Shown: positions 21,501-32,800 of the stretch, piece by piece
Layout: each line of letters opens with the position of its first letter
How positions within the stretch are numbered: position 1 is the stretch's first letter
Assembly (NCBI RefSeq): GCF_030812335.1
Contig: NZ_JAUSSN010000014.1
Span: 1-64,000 of the forward strand
DNA: 64,000 bases
From: Pseudarthrobacter oxydans
Lineage (GTDB): Bacteria > Actinomycetota > Actinomycetes > Actinomycetales > Micrococcaceae
Direction: 5' to 3'
Notes under the pieces: generated by a model
The model's input: the letters and a program-made list of their open reading frames with translations, nothing else
The model's database searches: none
Told to the model about the DNA's origin: nothing
Program-made: the position numbers and the translations under genes

Positions 21501-21532
21501 GTACGACGGCGGGTGGGAACCCGCCGTCGTAC
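21501..21532 (-). other. Perfect intercistronic hairpin between rpoB and rpoC
   Basis: GTACGACGGCGGGT (21501-21514) and its exact complement (21519-21532) form a 14-bp stem with a GGGA loop, starting 9 nt past the rpoB stop codon and 65 nt before rpoC. There is no T-run in either direction, so it is more likely an RNA stability, processing or partial-termination element than a full terminator. Confidence 0.7.
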
Positions 21533-21540
21533 GGCCTCTG

Positions 21541-25059
<3,519 letters not shown>

Positions 25060-25470
25060 GAGGGATCCTTCCACAGACCTTCAGGCGTTTTCAGATCTCC
25101 CCCGTTATGCACCCTGCGGAGTGACTCCGCAGTGCTACCAATCCGGTTCCGCTATATGACCCGGGACCCGCGCTGACCATGCTGGTGCCGTTGTTGACGG
25201 CACATTGATGGCCCAGCTGCCAGGCTAAGCCCACCGCTATATGAAGGCTGAAGGTAAACAGGGAAGACGCAAATATCTACGATACGGCAAAGCAACCTAC
25301 TTGTCTACCCCACTTCGTCCGGGATTGCAAGCACCGGCCCCGGCGCCCGGATCGGGTATAACGCCCGCGGAGCGCGGCGCCGCTTGGCCGGCGGTGAGGG
25401 CAGCGGATGGCCCGGTGACCGGGGTCACGATAACCTTGCTGTACATCGTTCAAGATCGGAAGAGAAAACC
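25060..25470. other. Divergent rpoB / thiolase intergenic region
   Basis: About 410 bp separate rpoB (minus) from the thiolase gene (plus). On the minus side the best promoter is at 25279-25307 (separate entry). The 11-mer CCGCTATATGA occurs twice, at 25149-25159 and 25234-25244. On the minus strand each copy reads TCATATAGCGG, which might be a second, downstream promoter element or a repeated binding site in the long rpoB leader. Confidence 0.5.
25279..25307 (-). promoter_or_regulatory. Candidate rpoBC promoter
   Basis: TAGACA (25307-25302), a 17-nt spacer and TATCGT (25284-25279) fit an actinobacterial housekeeping promoter. Transcription from it would give a leader of roughly 210 nt before the rpoB TTG. 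Confidence 0.45.
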
Positions 25471-26670
25471 ATGAGCAACTCTGCAGACAACAATGATGTT
25501 GTCATCCTCGCTGCCGCCCGCACGCCCCAGGGGCGCCTCAACGGGCAGCTCGCCAGCTTCACGGCCGTGGAGCTCGGCGCGCACGCCATCCGCGCGGCCC
25601 TGGCCGCCAGCGGAGTGAAGGCCGAGCAGGTGGACTCGGTGATCATGGGCCAGGTGCTGCAGGCCGGGGCAGGCCAGAACCCCGCCCGCCAGAGCGCCAT
25701 CGGCGCCGGCATCGGCTGGAATGTTCCGACCGTGACGATCAACAAGGTCTGCCTGTCCGGGCTGACCGCGGTGATCGATGCGGCGCGGATGATCCGCAGC
25801 GGCGACGCCACCGTCGTCGTCGCCGGCGGCCAGGAGTCGATGACCCGCGCGCCGCACCTCCTCCCCGGCTCCCGGCAGGGCTGGACCTACGGCTCCATCC
25901 AGGCGCTCGACGTCGCGGCCCATGACGGCCTGACCGACGCCTTCGACGGGCAGTCCATGGGCCTGTCCACCGAGACCAAGAACCTCACGCTGGGCATCGA
26001 CCGCACCTCCCAGGACGAGGTGGCGGCCGCCTCCCACCAACGCGCCGCCCGCGCCGCCAAGGACGGCGTGTTCGACGGCGAAATCGCGCCGATCAGCGTG
26101 AAGCAGCGCAAGGGGGACGCGGTCATCCTGGCCGCCGATGAAGGCGTCCGGCCGGACACCACCGTGACGTCGCTGGCCGGGCTGCGGGCGGCGTTCGTCA
26201 CGGACGGCACCATCACCGCCGGCAACTCCTCCCCCCTGTCCGACGGCGCCTCCGCCCTCGTGCTGTCCTCGCGGAAGTTGGCCGAGGACAACGGCCTGGA
26301 CTACCTCGCCGTCGTCGGGAAACCCGGGCAGGTGGCCGGTCCGGACAACTCGCTGCACTCCCAGCCCGCCAACGCGATCAAGAGCGCGCTGGCCAAGGCC
26401 GGCTGGTCCGCCGCGGACCTGGACTTCATCGAGATCAACGAGGCGTTCGGCTCCGTCGCCGTCCAGTCCCTCAAGGACCTCGACTACCCGCTGGAGAAGT
26501 GCAACATCCACGGCGGCGCGATCGCCGTGGGCCACCCGATCGGCGCCTCCGGCGCCCGGCTCGCCCTGCACGCCGCGCACGAGCTGAAGCGGCGCGGCAC
26601 CGGCAGGGCCGCGGTGTCCCTCTGCGGCGGCGGCGGGCAGGGCGAAGCGCTCCTGCTGTACCGCGACTGA
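25471..26670 (+). CDS. Acetyl-CoA C-acetyltransferase (thiolase)
   Basis: This 399-residue thiolase condenses or cleaves acetoacetyl-CoA. The acyl-accepting cysteine is in NKVCLSGL (about residue 93), the His motif is GHPIGASGARLALHA and the second catalytic cysteine is in SLCGGGGQGEA near the C-terminus. This is the short-chain degradative/biosynthetic type. The ATG at 25471 is preceded by GGAAGAG. It stands alone apart from the YbaK-type gene 5 nt downstream, so the physiological partner (fatty-acid oxidation, ketone or polyhydroxyalkanoate metabolism) is not shown. Confidence 0.93.
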   Translation: MSNSADNNDVVILAAARTPQGRLNGQLASFTAVELGAHAIRAALAASGVKAEQVDSVIMGQVLQAGAGQNPARQSAIGAGIGWNVPTVTINKVCLSGLTAVIDAARMIRSGDATVVVAGGQESMTRAPHLLPGSRQGWTYGSIQALDVAAHDGLTDAFDGQSMGLSTETKNLTLGIDRTSQDEVAAASHQRAARAAKDGVFDGEIAPISVKQRKGDAVILAADEGVRPDTTVTSLAGLRAAFVTDGTITAGNSSPLSDGASALVLSSRKLAEDNGLDYLAVVGKPGQVAGPDNSLHSQPANAIKSALAKAGWSAADLDFIEINEAFGSVAVQSLKDLDYPLEKCNIHGGAIAVGHPIGASGARLALHAAHELKRRGTGRAAVSLCGGGGQGEALLLYRD

Positions 26671-26675
26671 GCGCC

Positions 26676-27293
26676 ATGCCGGACCCCGCGATGCCCGGGC
26701 AGGGCCCGGCACGTAGTGCCGCCAGCGGTGGCGCCGCCGGTGATGGCGGCGCCGGTGATGGCGGCGCCGGTGATGGCGGCGCCGGTGATGGCGGCGCCGG
26801 TAGTGGCGCCGCCGGTGATGGCGGCGCCACCGGCCGGGAGCGGTTCCTGGCTGACGCCGCCGCCCGCGGCCTCAGCGTCCAGCTCGTGGAGCGCCTGGCC
26901 GCGAACAGCCTGGAGGAGACGGCCCGGATCCTGGGGATCGAGCCCGGGGATATCGTGAAGTCCCTGGTGGTCAAACACAAGGACGGCAGTTTCCTGTTCG
27001 CCCTGATTCCGGGCGACCGGCAGATTTCCTGGCCGAAACTCCGCGCGCTGCTCGGAGTGAACAAGCTGTCTCTTCCGGCGGCGGACGTCGCCCTGGCCGC
27101 CACTGGCTATGAGCGCGGCACGATCACCCCGCTCGGAAGCACGGTGGCCTGGCCGGTGTACGCGGACCGGACCATCACCGGGCGCAGGATTTCCATGGGT
27201 GCCGGGGAACACGGCTTCAGCGCCTTCGTCGACGCCGACGCCCTGACCGCGGCCCTCGCTGCCGTCGTCGCGGACATCTCCGAACCCAACTGA
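26676..27293 (+). CDS. ybaK: YbaK/EbsC-type aminoacyl-tRNA deacylase with repeat-coded N-terminus
   Basis: Residues about 55-205 form a YbaK/ProX-type domain, which hydrolyses mischarged aminoacyl-tRNA (Cys-tRNA-Pro in E. coli): the ARILGIEPGDIVKSLVVKHK segment with its conserved lysine, and the GERxTxxPLGS-like YERGTITPLGS motif. The first 50 residues are low-complexity GDGGA repeats encoded by a 15-bp tandem array, which no known homologue needs. The ATG at 26676 lies 5 nt after the thiolase stop codon with no clear ribosome-binding site. A later start inside or after the repeat is possible, so the N-terminus is uncertain. Confidence 0.85.
   Translation: MPDPAMPGQGPARSAASGGAAGDGGAGDGGAGDGGAGDGGAGSGAAGDGGATGRERFLADAAARGLSVQLVERLAANSLEETARILGIEPGDIVKSLVVKHKDGSFLFALIPGDRQISWPKLRALLGVNKLSLPAADVALAATGYERGTITPLGSTVAWPVYADRTITGRRISMGAGEHGFSAFVDADALTAALAAVVADISEPN
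26727..26828 (+). repeat. 15-bp tandem repeat (minisatellite) inside ybaK
   Basis: GGTGATGGCGGCGCC is repeated four times exactly from 26739 to 26798, then once as GGTAGTGGCGCCGCC, then exactly once more to 26828. A shortened 12-bp unit precedes the array. Each unit encodes GDGGA in the ybaK frame, so changes in copy number keep the frame. Confidence 0.95.
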
Positions 27294-27382
27294 GCCACCC
27301 GACCCGACCCGCCCCCGACGATCTAGCCCGACCGGGTTAACACCTCCCCCGGGATAAGGTCGCCCCCGGGTTAACAAAACAA

Positions 27383-27439
27383 CGCGGGGTCAGTTCCGGC
27401 CCATCCCGTCGCTCGGGATGGCCCGGAACTGACCCCGCG
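27383..27439. repeat. 26-bp inverted repeat between ybaK and rplL
   Basis: Bases 27383-27408 pair with 27414-27439 with a single mismatch around a TCGCT loop; the arms begin CGCGGGGTCAGTTCCGG. It lies 90 nt after ybaK and 147 nt before the rplL stop codon, so it could serve as a bidirectional terminator of the two convergent units, although no T-run flanks it. Confidence 0.75.
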
Positions 27440-27501
27440 CTGCTGTTGGAGGGGCGGCTGGCCGGCGGAGCGCCGGCGAAGTCTCGCGTGCCCTTAACGC
27501 A

Positions 27502-27535
27502 GGAAACCCCGCCCACCGGAGTGGACGGGGTTTCC
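27502..27535 (-). terminator. Terminator after rplL
   Basis: GGAAACCCCG-CCCAC (27502-27516) pairs with GTGGA-CGGGGTTTCC (27521-27535) with a minor central mismatch. It lies 51 nt past the rplL stop codon and ends the rplJL unit on the minus strand. Confidence 0.75.
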
Positions 27536-27585
27536 CGGAGCGGAACGGGAACGCGTGGTTCCCGGACAGTTCCTGAAGCGGCGAG

Positions 27586-27960
27586 TTACTTGAGGGTAAC
27601 GCGAGCGCCGGCTTCTTCGAGCTGTGCAACAGCCTTCTCGGCAGCTTCCTTGGTGACACCTTCGAGGATAGCCTTCGGAGCGCTGTCAACAACGTCCTTT
27701 GCTTCCTTGAGGCCCAGGGAAGTGATCGCGCGAACTTCCTTGATGACTGCAATCTTCTTGTCGCCCGGGTGCTCCAGGATGACGTCGAATGCGGTCTGCT
27801 CTTCTTCTTCGGCAGGCCCGCCGGCAGCGGGGCCAGCAACTGCAACAGCAGCAGCCGTAACTTCGAAGGTCTCTTCGAAGAGCTTTACGAACTCAGAGAG
27901 CTCGATGATGGTTAGTTCCTTGAAAGCTTCAATGAGCTCTTCGTTGGTGAGCTTCGCCAT
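27586..27960 (-). CDS. rplL: 50S ribosomal protein L7/L12
   Basis: This 124-residue protein forms the multimeric stalk that recruits translation factors. The N-terminal dimerisation helices (1-35) are joined to the C-terminal domain by an Ala/Gly/Glu hinge (VAGPAAGGPAEEEEQ); the C-terminal domain has KIAVIKEVRAITSLGLKEAK, the factor-binding face. It is 73 nt downstream of rplJ and co-transcribed with it. Confidence 0.98.
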   Translation of the reverse strand: MAKLTNEELIEAFKELTIIELSEFVKLFEETFEVTAAAVAVAGPAAGGPAEEEEQTAFDVILEHPGDKKIAVIKEVRAITSLGLKEAKDVVDSAPKAILEGVTKEAAEKAVAQLEEAGARVTLK

Positions 27961-28033
27961 GGTGTGGCGTCCTTCCTATAGTGGTGCTCGGCGGCCGGAG
28001 CCGTGCCTTCGCACCGGAGTCTGGTTTAGAGAG

Positions 28034-28642
28034 TTAGTTCTCTTCGGGGGCTGCGGCGTCGGCCGGAGCTTCAGCGGCAGCGTCAGCCGGAGCTTCAGCT
28101 GCTGCGTCGGCCGGAGCTTCGTCAGCGGCGGGCGCCTCGGCTTCAGCCGGTGCGCCGTTCTCTTCTTCAAGCTTGAGGCGCAGCGCGTCGATGATGCGTA
28201 CAGCGGCGGCAGCAGGAGCCTTGAGGATGCCTGCAACCTTGGCGAGCTGCAGCTCGCGGGACTCGAGTGCTGCCAGGGCAGCAACTTCGCTGGCGTTCAG
28301 TGCCTTGCCCTCGAAGTAACCGGTCTTGATAACCAGCTGCTTGTTGGTCTTGGCAAAATCCGTCAGGCTCTTGGCAGCGGCAACTGCGTCACCCTTGATG
28401 AACGCGATTGCAGTGGGGCCGGCGAGCTGGCCGTCGAATGCTTCGACACCAGCTTCCTTGGCTGCAATAGCGGTCAGGGTGTTCTTGACGACCGAGAACT
28501 TGGTGTCCTGGCCGAGAGAGACACGCAGCTGCTTGAGCTGTGCAACGGTGAGCCCGCGGTATTCGGTCAGGACAGCGGCGTTCGATTCCTTGAAATCGTT
28601 AGTGATCTCAGCTACTGCTGAAACCTTGCTAGGCGTTGCCAT
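28034..28642 (-). CDS. rplJ: 50S ribosomal protein L10
   Basis: This 202-residue L10 anchors the L7/L12 dimers to the ribosome. Its N-terminal RNA-binding domain starts MATPSKVSAVAEITNDFKES. The C-terminal 40 residues are a repetitive Ala/Pro/Glu tail (three copies of EAPADAAA) after the L12-binding helix, making it about 25-30 residues longer than usual. The ATG is preceded by GGAAGGAGG. Expression is probably controlled by the structured leader immediately upstream. Confidence 0.97.
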   Translation of the reverse strand: MATPSKVSAVAEITNDFKESNAAVLTEYRGLTVAQLKQLRVSLGQDTKFSVVKNTLTAIAAKEAGVEAFDGQLAGPTAIAFIKGDAVAAAKSLTDFAKTNKQLVIKTGYFEGKALNASEVAALAALESRELQLAKVAGILKAPAAAAVRIIDALRLKLEEENGAPAEAEAPAADEAPADAAAEAPADAAAEAPADAAAPEEN

Positions 28643-28703
28643 AACCCTCCTTCCGGGGATAGTGCCGGTGTTTCCCGGTCCCCGCTCAAAAGAGCTAAAA
28701 ACT

Positions 28704-28896
28704 AAAAAACGCCCCGCGCAGATGCACGGGGCTTGTCTCGACGCAGTACATGACTGCGGAGCTTTGCTTCGTTCACCTGCGCCGGCCGCCCTATGTTCAG
28801 GGTCCTTCGTCTGGAGATCCACTGGCCCTCCCGGCGCGACTGCAGAAGTGAGTCTTGCTTGGGAGAGTGGATTTCCAACAACCGACGGTCTTTGGT
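28704..28896 (-). promoter_or_regulatory. Ribosomal protein L10 leader with intrinsic terminator
   Basis: Upstream of rplJ the minus-strand RNA can fold into the L10-leader shape. ACC-gu-CGG (28889-28882) pairs with CCG-gcgca-GGU (28785-28775) across a kink-turn-like asymmetric loop. Inside it ATCCACT (28872-28866) pairs with AGTGGAT (28823-28817), and CTCCC with GGGAG. A GC-rich hairpin (28711-28732) followed by GTTTTTTAG is a textbook intrinsic terminator only 62 nt before the rplJ start. In other bacteria L10-L12 binds this leader to repress its own operon; that role here is inferred. Confidence 0.75.
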
Positions 28897-28902
28897 CCCC
28901 CC

Positions 28903-28932
28903 AGCTTACGCGAACCGGGGCGCGTGCTCCAA
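28903..28932 (-). promoter_or_regulatory. Candidate rplJL promoter
   Basis: TTGGAG (28932-28927), an 18-nt spacer and TAAGCT (28908-28903) lie just after the upstream GNAT gene and just before the folded L10 leader, so transcription would start at about 28896, the 5' edge of that leader. Confidence 0.55.
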
Positions 28933-28953
28933 ATCGGGCGCCCCGGGCGCCGT

Positions 28954-30063
28954 TCAGCTGTTGCTGGGGCCGAAGTTGGGGAGCTCCTTTTGCCAGATCC
29001 CCGTCACGCCGGCGGTGGCGAACCCCAGCTGCTGGTTGACCTTGAGCAGGTACCGGTTTTCGGGCGCGTTCCAGGTGTAGAGCACCCGGGCATCCGGGAA
29101 CTGCTCGGAGAGCCGCTCCATGTTCGCGACCTTGATCAGCAGGCCCAGCTTGTTGCCGCGGTGCTCCCGCAGCACCACCGTGTCGTCCTGGAACACGACG
29201 TCGGGGCGCAGCGCGAGGACGCTGATGGTCGTCAGGCCGACGAGTTCGCCGCTTTCGATGTGTTCGACGGCGGTGACTACCGTCCGGCGGCCCTGCGCGA
29301 TGGCGACCTCTTCCGCCTCCCGGAGGATCCCGCCGTCGAACACCATGTCCGTATCGTCGACGCCGGGCACGCCGTCTTCGCCCGCGCTGTTTTCCAGCGC
29401 AGCGACCGCCTCGAGCCACTGCTCCGGGCACCGGTCCGTCCAATGGTGCACGCGGTAGCGGCCGGCATTGGCTTCCTCTGCCTCGGTCTGCAGCTCCTCC
29501 ACGAGCGCGCTGTCCAGCGGCAGCGCACAGGCACTGAACTGTTCGATGTGCTGGAGCGTGTAGCCGCTGTGCCGGGCGAACTCCACTTCCCTGCTGTTCA
29601 CCGGCACGAAGCCGAGGCCGGTGCCGGGGACCAGCTGGCCGGCTTCGCTGTCCCCCAGCGAGGAGCTCGGATGGTTGGTGTCGATCAGGATGGTGTGGCG
29701 GCCCTCGTCGCGGGCGAAGTGCTCCGCGGCCTCGAGCAGCTGCCGGCCCACGCCCCGGCCCTGGAACTCCGGCAGTATGTCGAGGGCGAATTCGGCCAGG
29801 TCGAGGTTCTCGGAGAGCGGCAGCGCAATGTCAACGGTCCCGACGATTTCCCCGCCGATCCTGGCCACCAGAATCACCTGGCGCTCGTAGGGGTCCGCCA
29901 TTTCCAGCAGTTTCTCCAGCGGCGCGTAGGCGAGATCGTCGCTGCCCCAGGTCTGCATGCGCACCTTGCGGCCCACCTCGACGGCGGCAATGAAGTCGGC
30001 GGCGTCCGGCCCGTCCAGCGAATCGGGGATCCACAGCTGTTCAATCCGTACGTCGTTTGCCAT
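28954..30063 (-). CDS. Tandem-domain GNAT acetyltransferase
   Basis: Two GNAT folds lie in one chain of about 369 residues. The N-terminal domain has a good acetyl-CoA loop (PEFQGRGVGRQLLEAAEHF); the C-terminal one has the divergent HRGNKLGLLIKVAN loop and ends NAPENRYLLKVNQQLGF. The substrate is unknown; mycothiol-synthase-like double GNATs have the same architecture, but mshD is elsewhere in this window. It is a paralogue of the gene at 30189-31298. The start is uncertain: I take the ATG at 30063 (product MANDVRIEQ), with in-frame ATGs at 30075 and 30093 as alternatives. Confidence 0.88.
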   Translation of the reverse strand: MANDVRIEQLWIPDSLDGPDAADFIAAVEVGRKVRMQTWGSDDLAYAPLEKLLEMADPYERQVILVARIGGEIVGTVDIALPLSENLDLAEFALDILPEFQGRGVGRQLLEAAEHFARDEGRHTILIDTNHPSSSLGDSEAGQLVPGTGLGFVPVNSREVEFARHSGYTLQHIEQFSACALPLDSALVEELQTEAEEANAGRYRVHHWTDRCPEQWLEAVAALENSAGEDGVPGVDDTDMVFDGGILREAEEVAIAQGRRTVVTAVEHIESGELVGLTTISVLALRPDVVFQDDTVVLREHRGNKLGLLIKVANMERLSEQFPDARVLYTWNAPENRYLLKVNQQLGFATAGVTGIWQKELPNFGPSNS

Positions 30064-30188
30064 AACGGGCATCATCCCCAGCTGTTCTGCCATCTACGGG
30101 TACCGGATTTCCTGCAATAAACAGGGCTTTCACGGTCAGCATATGCCGGTTTGCGCCGGCGTTCCATCAACGACGTGCGCCGGACCGG

Positions 30189-31298
30189 CTACGACCCGCG
30201 GCCGGCGGCGTCGGCGGTCCGCTGCCATTCGCCGTCGTAGCCGGCGGGGCGGAATCCGAGCGCCACGTTGATGGCGAGCATATGGTCGTTCTCCGCGGCG
30301 TTGAACGTGGTGACACGTTCCACCGCCGGGTACCCGGCGAGCAGGCGGCGGAGGTTGCGGATCTTGACGAGCATGCCCAGCCGGTGCCCCCGGTGGCCGG
30401 CCGCGACCAGGGTGTCGTCCTGGTCCGCCAGCCACGGTTTGCCGGGCGCCAGTTCGAGCACCGAGTACGCCGCCAGTTCGTTACTGTCGCGGTGCCGGGC
30501 GGCGGTGACCAGCGAGACGTTCCCGGCCTGCTTCCAGGTGTCCTCAACGTGCCGGACGCGGGCGGCGTCCCAGGTCTCTTCGTCGTAGCTGAGCCCGCCC
30601 GTCGGAGCGTCCGTGCTCATCCGGGACATCAGCACGGCGAGCTGCTCCACGTACTCCTCCGGGCAACGGTCCGTCCAGGTGACCAGCTCGTACGGTTCCG
30701 CCCTGGCCAGTGCCTCCCGTTCGAGGGCGTCCAGCAGCCCCGGAGCCGGCGGCAAGTCGAGGGAGCTGAAACGCTCCACCTGTTCCAGCCGGTAGCCCGC
30801 CCGCTGCGCGAACCGGACACCGCGCGCGGCTGCCGGCAGCGCTCCGGTCCCGGTGGCGGGCCGGAGGACATCCGGACCCTCGGCGTCGAAGTCGGCGGGG
30901 TGCTCCGTGAAAGTCATCAGGACAGTGCGTCCGTCCGCAACCGCCAGGGCCTCGGCATGGGCCAGCAGGGCCCGTCCGATCCCGCGGCCGGTGAAGTCGT
31001 TCAGGACGTCCACATGGAGGAGTGCGCTGCCCACGTTGTCCTGCAGCCCGTAACGGAGCCAGGACCGCGCGACCATCCGGCCGCCCGTGCGGACGAAGAA
31101 GAGCTGCATGCGTTTGTAGGCATCGTCTCGCCAGTAGCGGAGCCGGGCCCCCGGCGGGGTGGCGCGGTCCAGGTTCCCCCAGACCTCCAGCACCAGGGCG
31201 TCGCTGAGCGTGCTGAACTCGAGGAAGTCTCCGGCGTCCGGGGAGTCGAGGGCGTCCGGAATCACGAGGCGTTCTATGCGGTACGGCGCTGCAGTCAC
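30189..31298 (-). CDS. Tandem-domain GNAT acetyltransferase, paralogue
   Basis: This 369-residue protein has the same double-GNAT layout as its downstream neighbour: N-terminal acetyl-CoA loop FTGRGIGRALLAHAEAL, C-terminal loop GHRGHRLGMLVKIRNLRRLL and the shared ending FNAAENDHMLAINVALGF. Both N-termini begin with an (IERLVIPDALDSPDA / IEQLWIPDSLDGPDA) segment, showing duplication. The substrate is unknown. The GTG start (31298) has no ribosome-binding site but lies 6 nt after a TACGCT -10 box, suggesting a leaderless mRNA. The gene pair sits between rplA and rplJ. Confidence 0.88.
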   Translation of the reverse strand: MTAAPYRIERLVIPDALDSPDAGDFLEFSTLSDALVLEVWGNLDRATPPGARLRYWRDDAYKRMQLFFVRTGGRMVARSWLRYGLQDNVGSALLHVDVLNDFTGRGIGRALLAHAEALAVADGRTVLMTFTEHPADFDAEGPDVLRPATGTGALPAAARGVRFAQRAGYRLEQVERFSSLDLPPAPGLLDALEREALARAEPYELVTWTDRCPEEYVEQLAVLMSRMSTDAPTGGLSYDEETWDAARVRHVEDTWKQAGNVSLVTAARHRDSNELAAYSVLELAPGKPWLADQDDTLVAAGHRGHRLGMLVKIRNLRRLLAGYPAVERVTTFNAAENDHMLAINVALGFRPAGYDGEWQRTADAAGRGS

Positions 31299-31304
31299 CG
31301 GGAC

Positions 31305-31310
31305 AGCGTA
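31305..31310 (-). promoter_or_regulatory. -10 box of a probable leaderless GNAT transcript
   Basis: TACGCT on the minus strand, then 6 nt, then the GTG at 31298. No Shine-Dalgarno sequence lies between. Confidence 0.5.
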
Positions 31311-31332
31311 GCCGGTGCCCCGGAACGCAGAA

Positions 31333-31362
31333 AAGGCCGCCCCGCGGATGCGGGACGGCCTT
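31333..31362 (-). terminator. Terminator after rplA
   Basis: AAGGCCGCCCCGC (31333-31345) pairs with GCGGGACGGCCTT (31350-31362) with one mismatch around GGAT; on the minus strand it runs into CCTTTTCTG. It lies 29 nt past the rplA stop codon and separates rplKA from the GNAT genes. Confidence 0.85.
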
Positions 31363-31391
31363 CTCTGTTGCTGCTGTGAATCCGGTGAAGC

Positions 31392-32099
31392 TTAGACCTC
31401 GGTCAGGACCTTGGTGACGTTGGGGTCAACCGAGATGCCCGGGCCAAAGGTGGTGGCGACGGTGGCCTTCTGGATGTAGCGGCCCTTGGAAGCGGACGGC
31501 TTGAGGCGCAGGACCTCTTCCAGAGCGGCTGCGTAGTTCTCGGCCAGCTTGAGGGCGTCGAAGGAAACCTTGCCGATGATGAAGTGCAGGTTCGAGTGCT
31601 TGTCGACGCGGAAGTCGATCTTGCCGCCCTTGATGTCGTTGACAGCCTTGGCGACGTCAGCGGTCACGGTGCCGGTCTTCGGGTTCGGCATCAGGTTACG
31701 CGGGCCCAGGACCTTGCCGAGACGGCCAACCTTGCCCATAAGGTCAGGGGTGGCGACGGCGGCGTCGAAGTCGGTCCAGCCGGCTGCGATCTTTTCGATC
31801 AGGTCATCGGAACCAACGAAGTCGGCGCCGGCAGCGATTGCAGCCTCAGCCTTGTCGCCCGTTGCGAAAACGAGGACGCGGGAGACCTTACCGGTGCCGT
31901 GCGGCAGGATAACGGTGCCGCGGACCATCTGGTCAGCCTTACGCGGGTCGACACCCAGGCGGAATGCAACCTCAACGGTGGCGTCGAACTTGGACGGGTT
32001 GGTGTCCTTGGCGAGCGTCACTGCCTCGAACGGCGCGTAGAACTTCTCCGCGTCGATCTTGGCTGCGGCTGCCTCATATGCTTTGCTGCGCTTTGCCAT
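31392..32099 (-). CDS. rplA: 50S ribosomal protein L1
   Basis: This 235-residue L1 forms the stalk that guides deacylated tRNA out of the E site. It starts MAKRSKAYEAAAAKID and contains the signature LGKVLGPRNLMPNPKTGTVT. The ATG at 32099 fits the family; longer upstream frames do not. It follows rplK by 139 bp and ends at an intrinsic terminator. Confidence 0.98.
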   Translation of the reverse strand: MAKRSKAYEAAAAKIDAEKFYAPFEAVTLAKDTNPSKFDATVEVAFRLGVDPRKADQMVRGTVILPHGTGKVSRVLVFATGDKAEAAIAAGADFVGSDDLIEKIAAGWTDFDAAVATPDLMGKVGRLGKVLGPRNLMPNPKTGTVTADVAKAVNDIKGGKIDFRVDKHSNLHFIIGKVSFDALKLAENYAAALEEVLRLKPSASKGRYIQKATVATTFGPGISVDPNVTKVLTEV

Positions 32100-32238
32100 G
32101 CTGCTTATTCTCCTTGTGCAGTTGTGGTCTGCGGACCGCGCTGGGCCCTGCCACAGTTGGAAGTCCGTACGGTTTGTCCGTACCGCTTTCCAACATCTCA
32201 ATGTTTAGGTGGTGCCGGTTGCCCGGCGGGGAAGGCTA

Positions 32239-32670
32239 TTAGCCCTCGACGGTGATACCCATGGAACGGGCGGTGCCGGCGATGATCTTCGCGGCGCCTT
32301 CCAGGCTGGTGGCGTTGAGGTCTTCCATCTTGGTGGTGGCGATCTCGTTTACCTGGGCCTGGGTCAGCTTGGCAACCTTGACGGTGTGCGGGGTCGGCGA
32401 ACCCTTGGCGACGCCTGCAGCCTTTTTGATGAGCTCTGCAGCCGGCGGGGTCTTGGTGATGAACGTGAATGAACGGTCCTCGTAGACCGTGATTTCAACC
32501 GGAATAACGTTGCCGCGCTGGGCTTCCGTCGCAGCGTTGTACGCCTTGCAGAATTCCATGATGTTGACACCGTGCTGGCCAAGCGCAGGACCGATGGGCG
32601 GGGCCGGGTTAGCGGCACCTGCCTGGATCTGCAGCTTGATGAGGCCGGTGACCTTCTTCTTGGGAGCCAA
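32239..32670 (-). CDS. rplK: 50S ribosomal protein L11
   Basis: This 143-residue L11 belongs to the GTPase-associated centre and is needed for stringent-response activation by Rel. Its N-terminal domain is [20 protein letters not shown] followed by [18 protein letters not shown]; the rRNA-binding C-terminal domain ends [12 protein letters not shown]. The start is TTG (32670), with AAGGA 8 nt upstream. It follows nusG by 130 bp that contain a GC-rich stem (GCCGCC/GGCGGC region) but no clear terminator. Confidence 0.97.
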
Positions 32671-32800
32671 TGTAGGGTCCTTCTCTCAATTACGTCCTGG
32701 GACACAGGAGCGTGCCTCAGGTTGTTGGCCGCCATGGCGAGGCGGCCGGCCGCCCCAGGCTGCTAAAGCGGGCAGTCCGGGGCGAATTCTGTGGGGGTAG

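Noticed and set aside
26676..27293. Frameshifted or broken ybaK because of the repeats
   Set aside because: The 15-bp units keep the frame and the enzyme domain is intact; only the start codon is uncertain.
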